DNA of 64,000 bases from positions 2,015,001 through 2,079,000 of the forward strand of contig NZ_CP045644.1 of the NCBI RefSeq assembly GCF_009498455.1, read 5' to 3'. Within the stretch, counting starts at the first letter, position 1; the number at the start of each line of letters is the position of its first letter. This stretch comes from Variovorax paradoxus (lineage in GTDB: Bacteria; Pseudomonadota; Gammaproteobacteria; Burkholderiales; Burkholderiaceae_C). The notes beneath the pieces are model-generated. The model worked only from the letters and a program-made list of their open reading frames with translations. It was not told the DNA's origin and did not search any database. Shown in pieces: positions 50,751 through 59,765 of this stretch. Made by a program: the position numbers and the translations under genes.

Positions 50751-51566
50751 TCAGCGGCCGCTGAACCGCGCAGGCCGGCGCTCGATGAACGAGCGCACGC
50801 CCTCGGCCGCGTCCTCGCTGTTCGACAGGCGTTTCTGCGTCTCGATGAATTCCGCCACGGCCGCCAGCGGCCCGTGTTCGATCGCCTTGAGCACGTTGAG
50901 CCGCGTGGCCTGCACGGCCAGCGGCGCCTGGGCCGCGATGCGCTGCGCGATCTGCAGCGCCGCGTCGAGCTCCTGCCCGGCCGGCACCACCTTCTGCACG
51001 AAGTTCAGGCGATAGGCCTCGGCGCTGTCGAACTCGTCGGCCGTGAGCAGGTGCAGCATCGCGTTGCCCAGCCCCGCGCGCTCGGCCATGCGCAGCGTGG
51101 CGCCGCCCGTGGCCATGATGCCGCGCTGCACTTCCATCTGCGAGAAGCGGCAGTTGTCGGCCGCCACCACGATGTCGGCGCCCAGCATCAGCTCGATGCC
51201 CACCGTGAAGCAGATGCCCTTCACGGCCGCGACCATCGGCTTGGTGCGGCGGCGGTAGCCCTCCAGGCCGAAGTCGTGCGGCTCCACCAGCCCCGCCGGA
51301 ATCGCCTTTTCGCCGCGCTTCATGTACTCGGTGACCGCCGGCAGGTCCAGGCCCGCCGTGAAGTGGTCGCCGAAGGCATGCAGCACGCCCACATGCAGGC
51401 TCGGGTCGTCGTCCAGCCGCGTGTAGGCCTCGGCCAGCTGCTTGAACATCGGCGGCGTCCAGCCGTTGCGCTTGGCGGGGCGGTTGATGCCGATCAGCAG
51501 CACGTGGTCGAGCACCTGCGTGTCGATGCAGCCTTCGGCGGGCGGGGTGGTGGGGGTCGCGGTCAT
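50751..51566 (-). CDS. Enoyl-CoA hydratase/isomerase family protein
   Basis: A 271-residue crotonase-fold enzyme. The oxyanion-hole region (H-F-T-A-G-L-D-L and I-C-F-T-V-G-I-E-L) is present; the two candidate catalytic Glu are in G-I-E-L-M-L-G-A-D and S-Q-M-E-V-Q-R-G. It hydrates trans-2-enoyl-CoA in beta-oxidation or acts as an isomerase. It follows the 3-hydroxyacyl-CoA dehydrogenase gene by 40 bp on the same strand, so hydration and oxidation, two consecutive steps, are co-transcribed. Confidence 0.92.
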   Translation of the reverse strand: MTATPTTPPAEGCIDTQVLDHVLLIGINRPAKRNGWTPPMFKQLAEAYTRLDDDPSLHVGVLHAFGDHFTAGLDLPAVTEYMKRGEKAIPAGLVEPHDFGLEGYRRRTKPMVAAVKGICFTVGIELMLGADIVVAADNCRFSQMEVQRGIMATGGATLRMAERAGLGNAMLHLLTADEFDSAEAYRLNFVQKVVPAGQELDAALQIAQRIAAQAPLAVQATRLNVLKAIEHGPLAAVAEFIETQKRLSNSEDAAEGVRSFIERRPARFSGR

Positions 51567-51606
51567 CGGTCTTGTCTCCTTGTTGTTGTGGTCGTGGCGC
51601 TGCGGA

Positions 51607-52455
51607 TCAGTACGTGTAGACGCCGCGGCCCGTTTTACGGCCGAGCTGGCCGGCGGCGACCATTTCCTTCAGCAGCGGGCAGGGGCGGTACTTGGAGTCG
51701 CCGAACTGCTCGAGGTACACCTCCATCACGGCCAGGCACACATCGAGGCCGATCATGTCGGCCAGTGCCAGCGGGCCGATGGGCTGGTTGCAGCCCAGCT
51801 TCATGCCGGCGTCGATGTCTTCGGCGGTGGCCAGGCCTTCGGCCAGCACGAAGAAAGCCTCGTTGATCATCGGCACCAGGATGCGGTTGACCACGAAGCC
51901 CGGCGCGTTCTTCACCGTGATCGGCGACTTGCCCAGCTTCTCGGCCAGGGCCTTCACCGCGTCGTGCGTGGCGTCGCTCGTGAGGTAGCCGCGGATCAGC
52001 TCCACCAGCGCCATCATCGGCACCGGGTTGAAGAAGTGCATGCCGATGAAGCGGTCGGCGCGCGAGGTGGCGGCGGCCAGCTGCGTGATCGAGATCGACG
52101 AGGTGTTCGACGCAATGATCACCTCGGGGCCGACCAGATCGTCCACCTGCTTGAGGATCTTGAGCTTGAGCGCGTGGTTCTCGGTGGCGGCCTCGATGAC
52201 CAGCTGCGCGCCCTTCAGGTCGTTGTAGTCGGTCGAGCCCTTGACCAGCGCCAGCGCGGCGGCCTTCTGCTCGGCCGTGAGCTTTTCCTTCTTGATCAGG
52301 CGGTCGAGGCTGCCCGAAATGGTGGCGATGCCCTTGTCGACAGCCGCCTGGGCCACGTCGATCATCACCACGTTGACGCCCGACACCGCGCAGGCCTGGG
52401 CGATGCCGTTGCCCATGGTGCCGGCGCCGATGATGCCCACAGTTTGAATCGTCAT
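51607..52455 (-). CDS. 3-hydroxybutyryl/3-hydroxyacyl-CoA dehydrogenase
   Basis: A 282-residue NAD-dependent dehydrogenase with Rossmann motif G10-A-G-T-M-G15, the conserved N-T-S-S-I-S and the catalytic His in [10 protein letters not shown], plus the C-terminal dimerisation domain ([14 protein letters not shown]). Length fits PaaH/Hbd single-domain enzymes that oxidise short-chain (S)-3-hydroxyacyl-CoA. AAGGAG is eight bases upstream of ATG 52455. First gene of the leftward unit with enoyl-CoA hydratase and the serine hydrolase. It is divergent from purT. Confidence 0.94.
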   Translation of the reverse strand: MTIQTVGIIGAGTMGNGIAQACAVSGVNVVMIDVAQAAVDKGIATISGSLDRLIKKEKLTAEQKAAALALVKGSTDYNDLKGAQLVIEAATENHALKLKILKQVDDLVGPEVIIASNTSSISITQLAAATSRADRFIGMHFFNPVPMMALVELIRGYLTSDATHDAVKALAEKLGKSPITVKNAPGFVVNRILVPMINEAFFVLAEGLATAEDIDAGMKLGCNQPIGPLALADMIGLDVCLAVMEVYLEQFGDSKYRPCPLLKEMVAAGQLGRKTGRGVYTY

Positions 52456-52635
52456 GAAAAATGCTCCTTGAAACAAAAAAGAAAGGGGGAGGCGAGGGCG
52501 GGCGCGGAGCCGCCGTCGCGCAATGGCGGTCATTGTGAATCAGCCGTGCAGCGCGGCCGTTCCCGTGGGCGACACCAGCCCGGGGTGGCTTACAGTGCTG
52601 CGATTGTTTTCAACCCTATTTTTTCGAGCCCTCGC

Positions 52636-53838
52636 ATGACCACCCTCGGCACCCCCCTGTCCCCTTCCGCCACCCGCGTGATGCTGCTCGGCTCCGGCGA
52701 GCTCGGCAAGGAGGTGCTCATCGCCTTGCAACGCCTGGGCGTCGAGACCATCGCGGTCGACCGCTACGAGAACGCGCCCGGCCAGCAGGTGGCCCACCAC
52801 GCGCGCACCATCACCATGAGCGACCCTGAGCAGCTGAAGGCGCTCATCGAGGCCGAGAAGCCCACGCTCGTCGTGCCCGAGATCGAGGCCATCGCCACGC
52901 AGACGCTCCAGGAGTTGGAAGATGCGGGCGTGGTGCGCGTGATTCCCACCGCCCGCGCCGCCCGCCTCACGATGGACCGCGAAGGCATCCGCCGCCTGGC
53001 GGCCGAAACGCTGGGCGTGCCCACCAGCCCCTACAAGTTCTGCGACTCGCTGGCCGAGCTGCAGGCCGCCATCGACGCGGGCATTGGGTACCCCTGCATC
53101 GTCAAGCCCGTGATGAGCAGCTCCGGCAAGGGCCAGAGCAAGATCGACGGCCCCGCCGACGTGCAAAAGGCCTGGGACTACGCCATGGCCGGCGGCCGTG
53201 TGAGCCATGGCCGCGTGATCGTCGAGGGTTTCATCGACTTCGACTACGAGATCACGCTGCTGACCGTGCGCGCCAAGGATGCGGCAGGCGCCGTCGAAAC
53301 GAAGTTCTGCGCCCCCATCGGCCACGTGCAGGTCAGCGGCGACTACGTCGAAAGCTGGCAGCCGCACCCCATGGCGCCGGCCGCGCTGCAGAAGGCGCAG
53401 CAGATCGCGCAGGCCGTCACGGCCGACCTCGGCGGCCAGGGCCTGTTCGGCGTGGAGCTGTTCGTGAAGGGCGACGAAGTCTGGTTCAGCGAAGTCAGCC
53501 CGCGTCCGCACGACACCGGCATGGTCACCATGGCCACGCAATGGCAGAACGAGTTCGAGCTGCATGCACGCGCCATCCTCGGCCTGCCGGTCGACACTTC
53601 GCTCAAGAGCCCGGGCGCGAGCGCCGTGATCTACGGCGGCGTCGACGCCACCGGCATCGCCTTCGACGGCGTGGCCGAGGCGCTGCAGGTGCCCGGCAGC
53701 GACATCCGCCTGTTCGGCAAGCCCGAGAGCTTCGTCAAGCGCCGCATGGGCGTGGCGCTGGTGCACGCGGCCGACACCGACACGGCGCGCAAGCTCGCCA
53801 AGGAAGCCGCTTCGCGCGTGAAGCCGCGCACCGCCTGA
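52636..53838 (+). CDS. purT: Formate-dependent phosphoribosylglycinamide formyltransferase
   Basis: A 400-residue ATP-grasp enzyme of PurT type: [12 protein letters not shown] at the N-terminus, [12 protein letters not shown] in the ATP loop, and [13 protein letters not shown]. It makes formyl-GAR from GAR, formate and ATP in purine synthesis, an alternative to folate-dependent PurN. Monocistronic, with no other purine gene near. The ATG at 52636 is the family start; the open frame upstream crosses the neighbouring gene antisense. Confidence 0.96.
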   Translation: MTTLGTPLSPSATRVMLLGSGELGKEVLIALQRLGVETIAVDRYENAPGQQVAHHARTITMSDPEQLKALIEAEKPTLVVPEIEAIATQTLQELEDAGVVRVIPTARAARLTMDREGIRRLAAETLGVPTSPYKFCDSLAELQAAIDAGIGYPCIVKPVMSSSGKGQSKIDGPADVQKAWDYAMAGGRVSHGRVIVEGFIDFDYEITLLTVRAKDAAGAVETKFCAPIGHVQVSGDYVESWQPHPMAPAALQKAQQIAQAVTADLGGQGLFGVELFVKGDEVWFSEVSPRPHDTGMVTMATQWQNEFELHARAILGLPVDTSLKSPGASAVIYGGVDATGIAFDGVAEALQVPGSDIRLFGKPESFVKRRMGVALVHAADTDTARKLAKEAASRVKPRTA

Positions 53839-54027
53839 GCCGTGAGCTTCTCGGGGTGAACCCGCGAGCCGGGCCCCGGTAGCCAGTTTTCGCAAGCGAC
53901 CCCGCAGCGGTGCGGGCATGGTGCAGGTCTTGTCGCCAGGACGCCGGTCGGGTGCGGGTGCATGCGGATACCCCGCAGGCACCCCGCCCTCCACACTGAG
54001 CGCTCCGTTCGATTCACCGGAGACACC

Positions 54028-54975
54028 ATGCTGCATCCCCAGGCGCGCGCCTTGCTGGATTTCATCGAAGCGCGCGGCATTCCGCCGACCCACACGCTGT
54101 CGCCCGCCGATGCGCGGGCCTTCTATCGCGAGCGCCGCACGGCCACGCAGCCGCTGCCGGCGGAGGTGGCCGAAGTGCGCGACCTCGCCGCCGACGGGCC
54201 GCACGGCACCATTCCGGTGCGGCTGTACAAGCCACTCGGCGCAAACGCAAGCGCAGGTCCGCTGCCTGTGCTCGTCTACTACCACGGGGGCGGCTGGGTC
54301 ATCGGCGACCTCGACACGCACGACGTGCTGTGCCGCGAGCTGGCCAACGGCGCAGGCTGCGCGGTGGTCGCGGTCGACTACCGCATGGGCCCGGAGCACC
54401 GCTTTCCCACCGCCGTGGACGACGTGCTCGCCGCCACGCGCTGGGTGCGCCGCGAAGCGGCCGCGCTGGGGCTCGATGCAAGCCGCCTCGCGGTGGGCGG
54501 TGACAGTGCGGGTGGCAATCTCGCGGCCGTGGCGGCGATCGCGGCGCGCGATGCGGGCGACCTGCCCATCGTGTTCCAGCTCCTGATCTACCCGGCCACC
54601 GACATGCGCCGCGGCCATCCGTCGCACCAGGCGAACGGGCAGGGCTACCTGCTCACGCGCGACACGATGACCTACTTCCACGACCACTACATCACCGACG
54701 TGGCGCACGACCTCGACTGGCGTGCCTCGCCGCTGCTGCACACCGACCTCGCGGGCCTGCCGCCCGCGCTCGTGCTCACGGCCGGCTACGACCCGTTGCG
54801 CGACGAAGGCGCGGCGTATGCCGAGGCGCTCACGGCCGCCGGCAACCGCGCGAACTACGTGTGCTTCGAGCGCCAGATCCATGGCTTCATCACCATGGGC
54901 AAGGTGCTCGACGAAGCGCACACCGCGGTCGCGCTGTGTGCCGCCGAACTGCGCCGCGCGTTCGCGTCGGCCTAG
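54028..54975 (+). CDS. Alpha/beta hydrolase, hormone-sensitive-lipase family esterase
   Basis: A 315-residue esterase. H86-G-G-G-W90 builds the oxyanion hole, G-D-S160-A-G-G holds the nucleophile, the acid is expected in G-Y-D-P-L-R-D-E and the His in Q-I-H-G-F. Class IV (HSL) esterase, cytoplasmic, acting on short-chain esters. CGGAG precedes ATG 54028. The AraC gene follows 113 bp downstream on the same strand; a functional link is possible but not shown. Confidence 0.92.
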   Translation: MLHPQARALLDFIEARGIPPTHTLSPADARAFYRERRTATQPLPAEVAEVRDLAADGPHGTIPVRLYKPLGANASAGPLPVLVYYHGGGWVIGDLDTHDVLCRELANGAGCAVVAVDYRMGPEHRFPTAVDDVLAATRWVRREAAALGLDASRLAVGGDSAGGNLAAVAAIAARDAGDLPIVFQLLIYPATDMRRGHPSHQANGQGYLLTRDTMTYFHDHYITDVAHDLDWRASPLLHTDLAGLPPALVLTAGYDPLRDEGAAYAEALTAAGNRANYVCFERQIHGFITMGKVLDEAHTAVALCAAELRRAFASA

Positions 54976-55088
54976 GGAAAGTCCCCGCGCAAATGGATGC
55001 CGCGCTCACGGCCCTCGCCGCTACGATCCAGCGAACACGACGCCACCCCCCGGTCGGACGTCGTCGACCGATGCAGGAGACAGACACC

Positions 55089-55919
55089 ATGCAGCGAACC
55101 AGGACGTCGACGCCTTCGGGCGGCGATGCACGGCAGGGCGAACGCCTCATGTGGCTCACGCCGCAGCGCGTCTTCTATGCCGGCCTGCTCGGCGCCGCGG
55201 CCGAGCGCGCGATGGGCGGGCACGGCGTGTACGTGTCGCCCGCCGGTGCGCCGCCCAACCGCATCCGCATCGGCGGTGGTGCCTGGCAGAGCGGCGAGTT
55301 CATCGTGGTGCCGCCGCACGTGCCGCACCAGGTCGAGAGTGCGTGCCCGCTGATCTTCAACCTGCTGATCGAATCGGAGTCGGTCGATCCCGCGCGCATG
55401 CCGGCCTTCCTGCAGCACTGCGGCCCGGTCGATGCGCCGGCCTTCGTGCAGCGCATGCGCGAGGCCCATGCCCACTTGCTGGCGGCCTCGGCGCGCGGCA
55501 TCGACTTCGACGGTTTCGATTTCGACGCGCTGTTCTTCGACGGCCCGCTCACGCCGCGCCCGCTCGATGCGCGCATCCGCAAGGTGGTCGACATGCTCGT
55601 GGCCGACCCCGCCGCGCCCGCCTCGGCGGAAGACTGCGCGGCCTCGGTGCACCTGTCGTTCTCGCGCTTCCTGCACCTGTTCAAGCAGGAGACGGGCATG
55701 GCCTTTCGCGGCTTCCGTGCCTGGAAGCGTGCGCGCAGCCTGCTGCGCTACGTGCACCAGAGCGGCACGCTCACCGACATCGCGCTGGACACCGGCTACC
55801 CCGACTCCACGCACTTCAGCCATTCGATCCGCCAGGTCTACGGGCTCAAGCCCAGCGACATCGTCGCGGGCTCGCGCCGCCTCGCGCTGCACGACGCGGC
55901 CGGCGGGTTCCGGCAGTAA
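55089..55919 (+). CDS. AraC-family regulator upstream of the liv operon
   Basis: A 276-residue AraC-type protein. The N-terminal cupin half has G-G-H-G-V-Y-V and V-V-P-P-H-V-P-H-Q; the C-terminal double helix-turn-helix ends T-D-I-A-L-D-T-G-Y-P-D-S-T-H-F-S-H-S. AGGAG at 55075-55079 suits ATG 55089; ATG 55071 overlaps that site and is less likely. Only 21 bp separate it from livH, so it is probably the first gene of, or the controller of, the Liv/acyl-CoA-ligase operon. Confidence 0.9.
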   Translation: MQRTRTSTPSGGDARQGERLMWLTPQRVFYAGLLGAAAERAMGGHGVYVSPAGAPPNRIRIGGGAWQSGEFIVVPPHVPHQVESACPLIFNLLIESESVDPARMPAFLQHCGPVDAPAFVQRMREAHAHLLAASARGIDFDGFDFDALFFDGPLTPRPLDARIRKVVDMLVADPAAPASAEDCAASVHLSFSRFLHLFKQETGMAFRGFRAWKRARSLLRYVHQSGTLTDIALDTGYPDSTHFSHSIRQVYGLKPSDIVAGSRRLALHDAAGGFRQ

Positions 55920-55940
55920 CGGCGCGCGGGACGGCAACGC

Positions 55941-56816
55941 ATGCAGATCCTCCAACTCCTGCTGTCGGGCATCGCACAAGGCTGCATCTACGGCCTGATC
56001 GCGCTCGGCTTCGTGCTGATCTACAAGGCCACCGAAACGGTGAGCTTCGCGCAGGGCGACCTGATGATGCTCGGCGCGTTCGGTGCCTTCGCGGGCATGT
56101 CGCTGTTCGGCATGCCGTTCTGGCTCGCGGCGCTCTTGGCCGTGGTGGCCATGGCGGCCTTCGGCGTGCTGCTCGAACTGGTGGTGATCCGCCCGATCCT
56201 CGGGCAGCCGCAGTTCTCCATCGTGATGCTGACCATCGGCATTGCCTACGTGGCGCGCGGCCTCATCACCATGGTGCCGGGCATCGGCACCGACACCCAC
56301 ACGCTGGCCGTGCCCTACAAGGACCAGATCTGGAAGCTCGGTGAGCTGGTGGTGAACCTCGAGCAGCTCGTGATCATCATTGCCACCGCCATCCTGTGTG
56401 GGCTGCTGTTCGCGATGTTCCGCTACAGCAAGCTGGGCATCGCGATGCAGGCCTCGTCGCAGAACCAGCTCGCGGCCTACTACATGGGCATTCCGGTGAA
56501 GCGGCTCAACGGGCTGGTGTGGGGGCTGGCGGCTGCGGTCGCGGCCATCGCGGGCATGCTGCTCGCGCCCATCACCTTCGTGCACGCCAACATGGGCTTC
56601 ATCGGCCTCAAGGCTTTTCCGGCGGCGGTGGTGGGCGGCTTCGGCAGCCTGCCGGGCGCGATCGTCGGCGGGCTGGTGATCGGCATCGTCGAGTCGTTCG
56701 CGGGTTTCTATCTGCCCGACGGTTTCAAGGACACGGCGCCGTACATCGTGGTGCTGCTGATGCTCATGATCAAGCCCAACGGTCTGTTCGGCGAGAAGCT
56801 GCGCAAGAAGGTGTAA
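55941..56816 (+). CDS. livH: Branched-chain-amino-acid-type ABC transporter permease LivH
   Basis: A 291-residue permease with about eight membrane segments and the L-L-S-G-I-A-Q-G-C-I-Y-G-L-I-A-L-G start of LivH. The K-A-F-P-A-A-V-V-G-G-F-G-S-L-P-G-A block is the coupling loop that meets the ATPase. In this operon the ligand may be a carboxylate rather than an amino acid, because an acyl-CoA ligase is co-encoded. Seven bases separate it from livM. Confidence 0.94.
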   Translation: MQILQLLLSGIAQGCIYGLIALGFVLIYKATETVSFAQGDLMMLGAFGAFAGMSLFGMPFWLAALLAVVAMAAFGVLLELVVIRPILGQPQFSIVMLTIGIAYVARGLITMVPGIGTDTHTLAVPYKDQIWKLGELVVNLEQLVIIIATAILCGLLFAMFRYSKLGIAMQASSQNQLAAYYMGIPVKRLNGLVWGLAAAVAAIAGMLLAPITFVHANMGFIGLKAFPAAVVGGFGSLPGAIVGGLVIGIVESFAGFYLPDGFKDTAPYIVVLLMLMIKPNGLFGEKLRKKV

Positions 56817-56823
56817 ATCTCAT

Positions 56824-57900
56824 ATGCGCTTCATCTTCAAGACCACCTACGACCAGGACATCCGCTTGGCGCGGCACGGCGGCCATGTGCTCTGGTACAG
56901 CCTGCTCGTGGCCTTCCTGCTCGTCGCGCCGTGGGTCATCGACGAGTACTGGCTTGCGCAGCTGACCTTCGTGCTCATCTACGGCATCGTCGGCCTGGGG
57001 CTGATGCTGCTGGCGGGTTTCACGGGGCAGTTCTCCATCGGGCATGCGGCGTTTCTCGGAACGGGCGCGTACACGCAGGGCGTGCTGACCAACATGGGCG
57101 TGCCATTCCCGCTCGCGCTGCTCGCGTCGGCCGCGTTGTCGGCGGCGGTGGGCGTGGTGGTGGCGCTGCCGGCGCTGCGCGTGAAGGGCATCTACCTGGG
57201 CATCGCGACGCTGTCCTTCGGCTTCATCGTCGAGGAAGTGTTCGCGCGCTGGGAAAGCGTGACGGGCGGCAATGCGGGCCTGCATGTGAAGTCACCGCAG
57301 CTGTTCGGCTGGTCGCTGGGCTCGGGCGAAGGCTTCTACTTTCTGTGCCTGGTGGTCGCGGTGATCTCCACGCTGGGCATCCTGAACCTGTTGCGTTCGC
57401 CGACCGGGCGCGCCTTCGTGGCGATCCGCGATTCGGAGATTTCGGCGCAGAGCATGGGCATCCACCTGGCGCGCTACAAGACGATGTCGTTCGCGATCTC
57501 TGCGGCGCTCGCGGGGCTGGGCGGGGCGCTGTATGCGCACAAGCTGAGCTTCATCTCGCCGGACCAGTTCAACATCCTGCAGTCGATCGACCTGCTGCTG
57601 ATGGTGGTGATCGGCGGCCTGGGCTCGGTGCACGGCGCGTTCCTCGGCGCGATTTTTCTCATCGCGATGCCGCAGCTGATCTCGATGGGCAAGGACTGGC
57701 TGCCGGCGGTCGTCGGTCAGGCGCCCGGCCTGCAGGGGTTGGTGTACGGCCTGGTGCTGATCGCCTTCGTGCTGTTCGAGCCGCTGGGGCTGTACGGGCG
57801 CTGGCTGAAGATTCGCACCTGGCTGCAGCTCTTCCCGTTCTACCGCAAGGGCTTGTTCAAGCGGCAGAAGTCGTTCACCAAATCGGATCGGCTGAGATGA
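56824..57900 (+). CDS. livM: Branched-chain-amino-acid-type ABC transporter permease LivM
   Basis: A 358-residue LivM-type permease. Core features: I-V-G-L-G-L-M-L-L-A-G-F-T-G-Q-F-S-I-G-H-A-A-F, R-V-K-G-I-Y-L-G-I-A-T-L-S and the coupling loop V-I-G-G-L-G-S-V-H-G-A. Partner of LivH in the inner membrane. Its stop overlaps the livG start (ATGA, 57897-57900). Confidence 0.95.
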   Translation: MRFIFKTTYDQDIRLARHGGHVLWYSLLVAFLLVAPWVIDEYWLAQLTFVLIYGIVGLGLMLLAGFTGQFSIGHAAFLGTGAYTQGVLTNMGVPFPLALLASAALSAAVGVVVALPALRVKGIYLGIATLSFGFIVEEVFARWESVTGGNAGLHVKSPQLFGWSLGSGEGFYFLCLVVAVISTLGILNLLRSPTGRAFVAIRDSEISAQSMGIHLARYKTMSFAISAALAGLGGALYAHKLSFISPDQFNILQSIDLLLMVVIGGLGSVHGAFLGAIFLIAMPQLISMGKDWLPAVVGQAPGLQGLVYGLVLIAFVLFEPLGLYGRWLKIRTWLQLFPFYRKGLFKRQKSFTKSDRLR

Positions 57901-58715
57901 GCAACGACATTCTTTTGTCGGCCAAGGACCTGAGCGTTCGCTTCGGCGGTGTGCTCGCGGTCAACAAGGTGAGCTTCGACGTGCGGCGCGGCGAGGTGTT
58001 CACGCTCATCGGCCCGAACGGTGCGGGCAAGACGACGGTGTTCAACCTCATCAGCCGCATCTACACGCCGACCACCGGCGAGATCACGTGGCATGGCGAG
58101 GCGGGCGGGCCGATCGCGCTCACGCAGCAGGCGCCGCACGCGATTGCCGCGCTGGGCATTGCGCGCACCTTCCAGAACATCGAGCTGTTCGAGCATGCGA
58201 CCGTGCTGCACAACCTGCTGATCGGGCGCCACACGCACCGGCAGACGGGCTTCTGGAGCGAAGTGTTCTTCACGCCGGCCACGCGCCGCGCCGAGATCGC
58301 GGCGCGCGAGAAGGCGGAGCAGGTGATCGACCTGCTCGACCTGCAGCACTACCGCGACTCGATGGTGGCGGGCCTACCTTATGGCGTGCGCAAGGTGGTC
58401 GAGCTGGCGCGTGCGCTGTGCACTGAGCCGAAGCTGCTGCTGCTCGATGAGCCCTCTTCGGGACTCAATGTCGAAGAGACGGCGGACATGGCGTTCTGGA
58501 TTCAGGACATCCAGCATGAGCTGGGGGTGTCGGTGCTGATGGTCGAGCACGACATGTCGCTTGTTTCCAAGGTGTCGGATCGCGTGTTGGCGATGAACCA
58601 GGGCGAGGTGCTGGCGACCGGCTCTCCGCGCGAGGTGCAGGCGGATGCGCGGGTGATCGAGGCTTATCTTGGGACTGTGGATGACGTGAGCAGCCTTCGG
58701 AGGGTTGTGGCATGA
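57897..58715 (+). CDS. livG: ABC transporter ATP-binding protein LivG
   Basis: A 272-residue ABC ATPase of LivG type: Walker [10 protein letters not shown], the LivG-specific F-Q-N-I-E-L-F, Y-G-V-R-K-V-V-E-L-A in place of a strict L-S-G-G-Q signature, Walker B L-L-L-L-D-E-P-S-S-G-L-N, and H-loop V-E-H-D-M. The signature region lacks the canonical S-G-G, replaced by L-P-Y-G-V, as is common in LivG. A 268-bp non-coding block with a repeat separates it from livF. Confidence 0.94.
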   Translation: MSNDILLSAKDLSVRFGGVLAVNKVSFDVRRGEVFTLIGPNGAGKTTVFNLISRIYTPTTGEITWHGEAGGPIALTQQAPHAIAALGIARTFQNIELFEHATVLHNLLIGRHTHRQTGFWSEVFFTPATRRAEIAAREKAEQVIDLLDLQHYRDSMVAGLPYGVRKVVELARALCTEPKLLLLDEPSSGLNVEETADMAFWIQDIQHELGVSVLMVEHDMSLVSKVSDRVLAMNQGEVLATGSPREVQADARVIEAYLGTVDDVSSLRRVVA

Positions 58716-58800
58716 GCACTTTGTTCGCTACCCCTTTGGAGGCGCCCGGTGCGCGGCACGGCGCGGTCGCCCCCACTGTGCCGGCCGCTGCGCGGCTCCC

Positions 58801-58890
58801 CTGCGGTGCTCGCGTTTCGCGGGGTCTCGCAGAACTCGCTGCGCTCAAACAGCTGCGAGCCCTGATCCGCGAAACGCTGCGCTCCTCGGC
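58801..58890 (+). repeat. 90-bp exact repeat, copy 2, inside the liv operon
   Basis: Identical over 90 bases to 24478-24567. It sits in the 268-bp gap (58716-58983) between livG and livF, where genes of this operon type are usually nearly contiguous. The rest of the gap is GC-rich and shows no gene or clear promoter. Confidence 0.95.
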
Positions 58891-58983
58891 GGCACAGAGG
58901 GGGCGCCCACGCCGCACCGCACACCGGGCTTCGTGGTGGCGTGATGGCTCTGCATGTTCCGCCTTGAATCAGGGAGCAGTGGC

Positions 58984-59757
58984 ATGAGCGACGTCGTACT
59001 CCAACTGCTCAACGTCGAAAGCGCCTACGGCCCGATCAAGGCCATCCGGGGCGTGAGCCTGAAGGTGCGCAAGGGCGAGATCGCGACGGTGCTGGGCTCC
59101 AACGGTGCGGGCAAGACGACGATCCTCAAGACCATCTCCGGGATCATCGATCCGCGCAAGGGAAGCATCGAATTCCAGGGGCACGACATCACGGCCAAAG
59201 ACCCGGCCTTCATCGTGCAGCAGGGCCTGAGTCATGTGCCCGAAGGGCGCGAGGTGTTCCCGCTGCTGTCGGTGAAGGACAACCTGCTGATGGGCGCCTA
59301 CACGCGCAAGGACCGCGACGGCGTGGCGCGGGACATCGAGACCGTCTTCACCTACTTCCCGATCCTGCGCGAGCGGGCCACGCAGGACGCCGGCCTGCTC
59401 TCGGGCGGGCAGCAACAGATGCTGGCCATCTCGCGCGCCATCATGGCGGCGCCGCACCTCATCCTGCTCGACGAACCCAGCCTCGGCCTGAGCCCCAAGC
59501 TCACGAAGGAAATCTTCGAGATCGTGGTGCGCATCAACCGCGAGCGCGGCACCACCATCCTGCTGGTGGAGCAGAACGCCAACATGGCGCTCAACGCCGC
59601 CGACCACGGCTACGTGCTGGAAAACGGGCGCATCGTGATGGAAGACTCGTGCGAACGCCTGCGCGAGAAGGACGACATCAAGGAGTTCTACCTCGGTGTC
59701 AAGGACGACGGCGTGCGCGGCGAGCGGCGCTGGAAAAAGAAGAAGACCTGGAGGTAG
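58984..59757 (+). CDS. livF: ABC transporter ATP-binding protein LivF
   Basis: A 257-residue LivF-type ATPase: Walker A G-S-N-G-A-G-K-T-T, signature L-S-G-G-Q-Q-Q-M-L, Walker B L-I-L-L-D-E-P-S-L-G-L-S, H-loop V-E-Q-N-A. The C-terminus ends in an unusual basic stretch R-R-W-K-K-K-K-T-W-R. GGGAG lies upstream of ATG 58984. The acyl-CoA ligase gene starts eight bases after its stop. Confidence 0.94.
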   Translation: MSDVVLQLLNVESAYGPIKAIRGVSLKVRKGEIATVLGSNGAGKTTILKTISGIIDPRKGSIEFQGHDITAKDPAFIVQQGLSHVPEGREVFPLLSVKDNLLMGAYTRKDRDGVARDIETVFTYFPILRERATQDAGLLSGGQQQMLAISRAIMAAPHLILLDEPSLGLSPKLTKEIFEIVVRINRERGTTILLVEQNANMALNAADHGYVLENGRIVMEDSCERLREKDDIKEFYLGVKDDGVRGERRWKKKKTWR

Positions 59758-59765
59758 CCGTCGCC

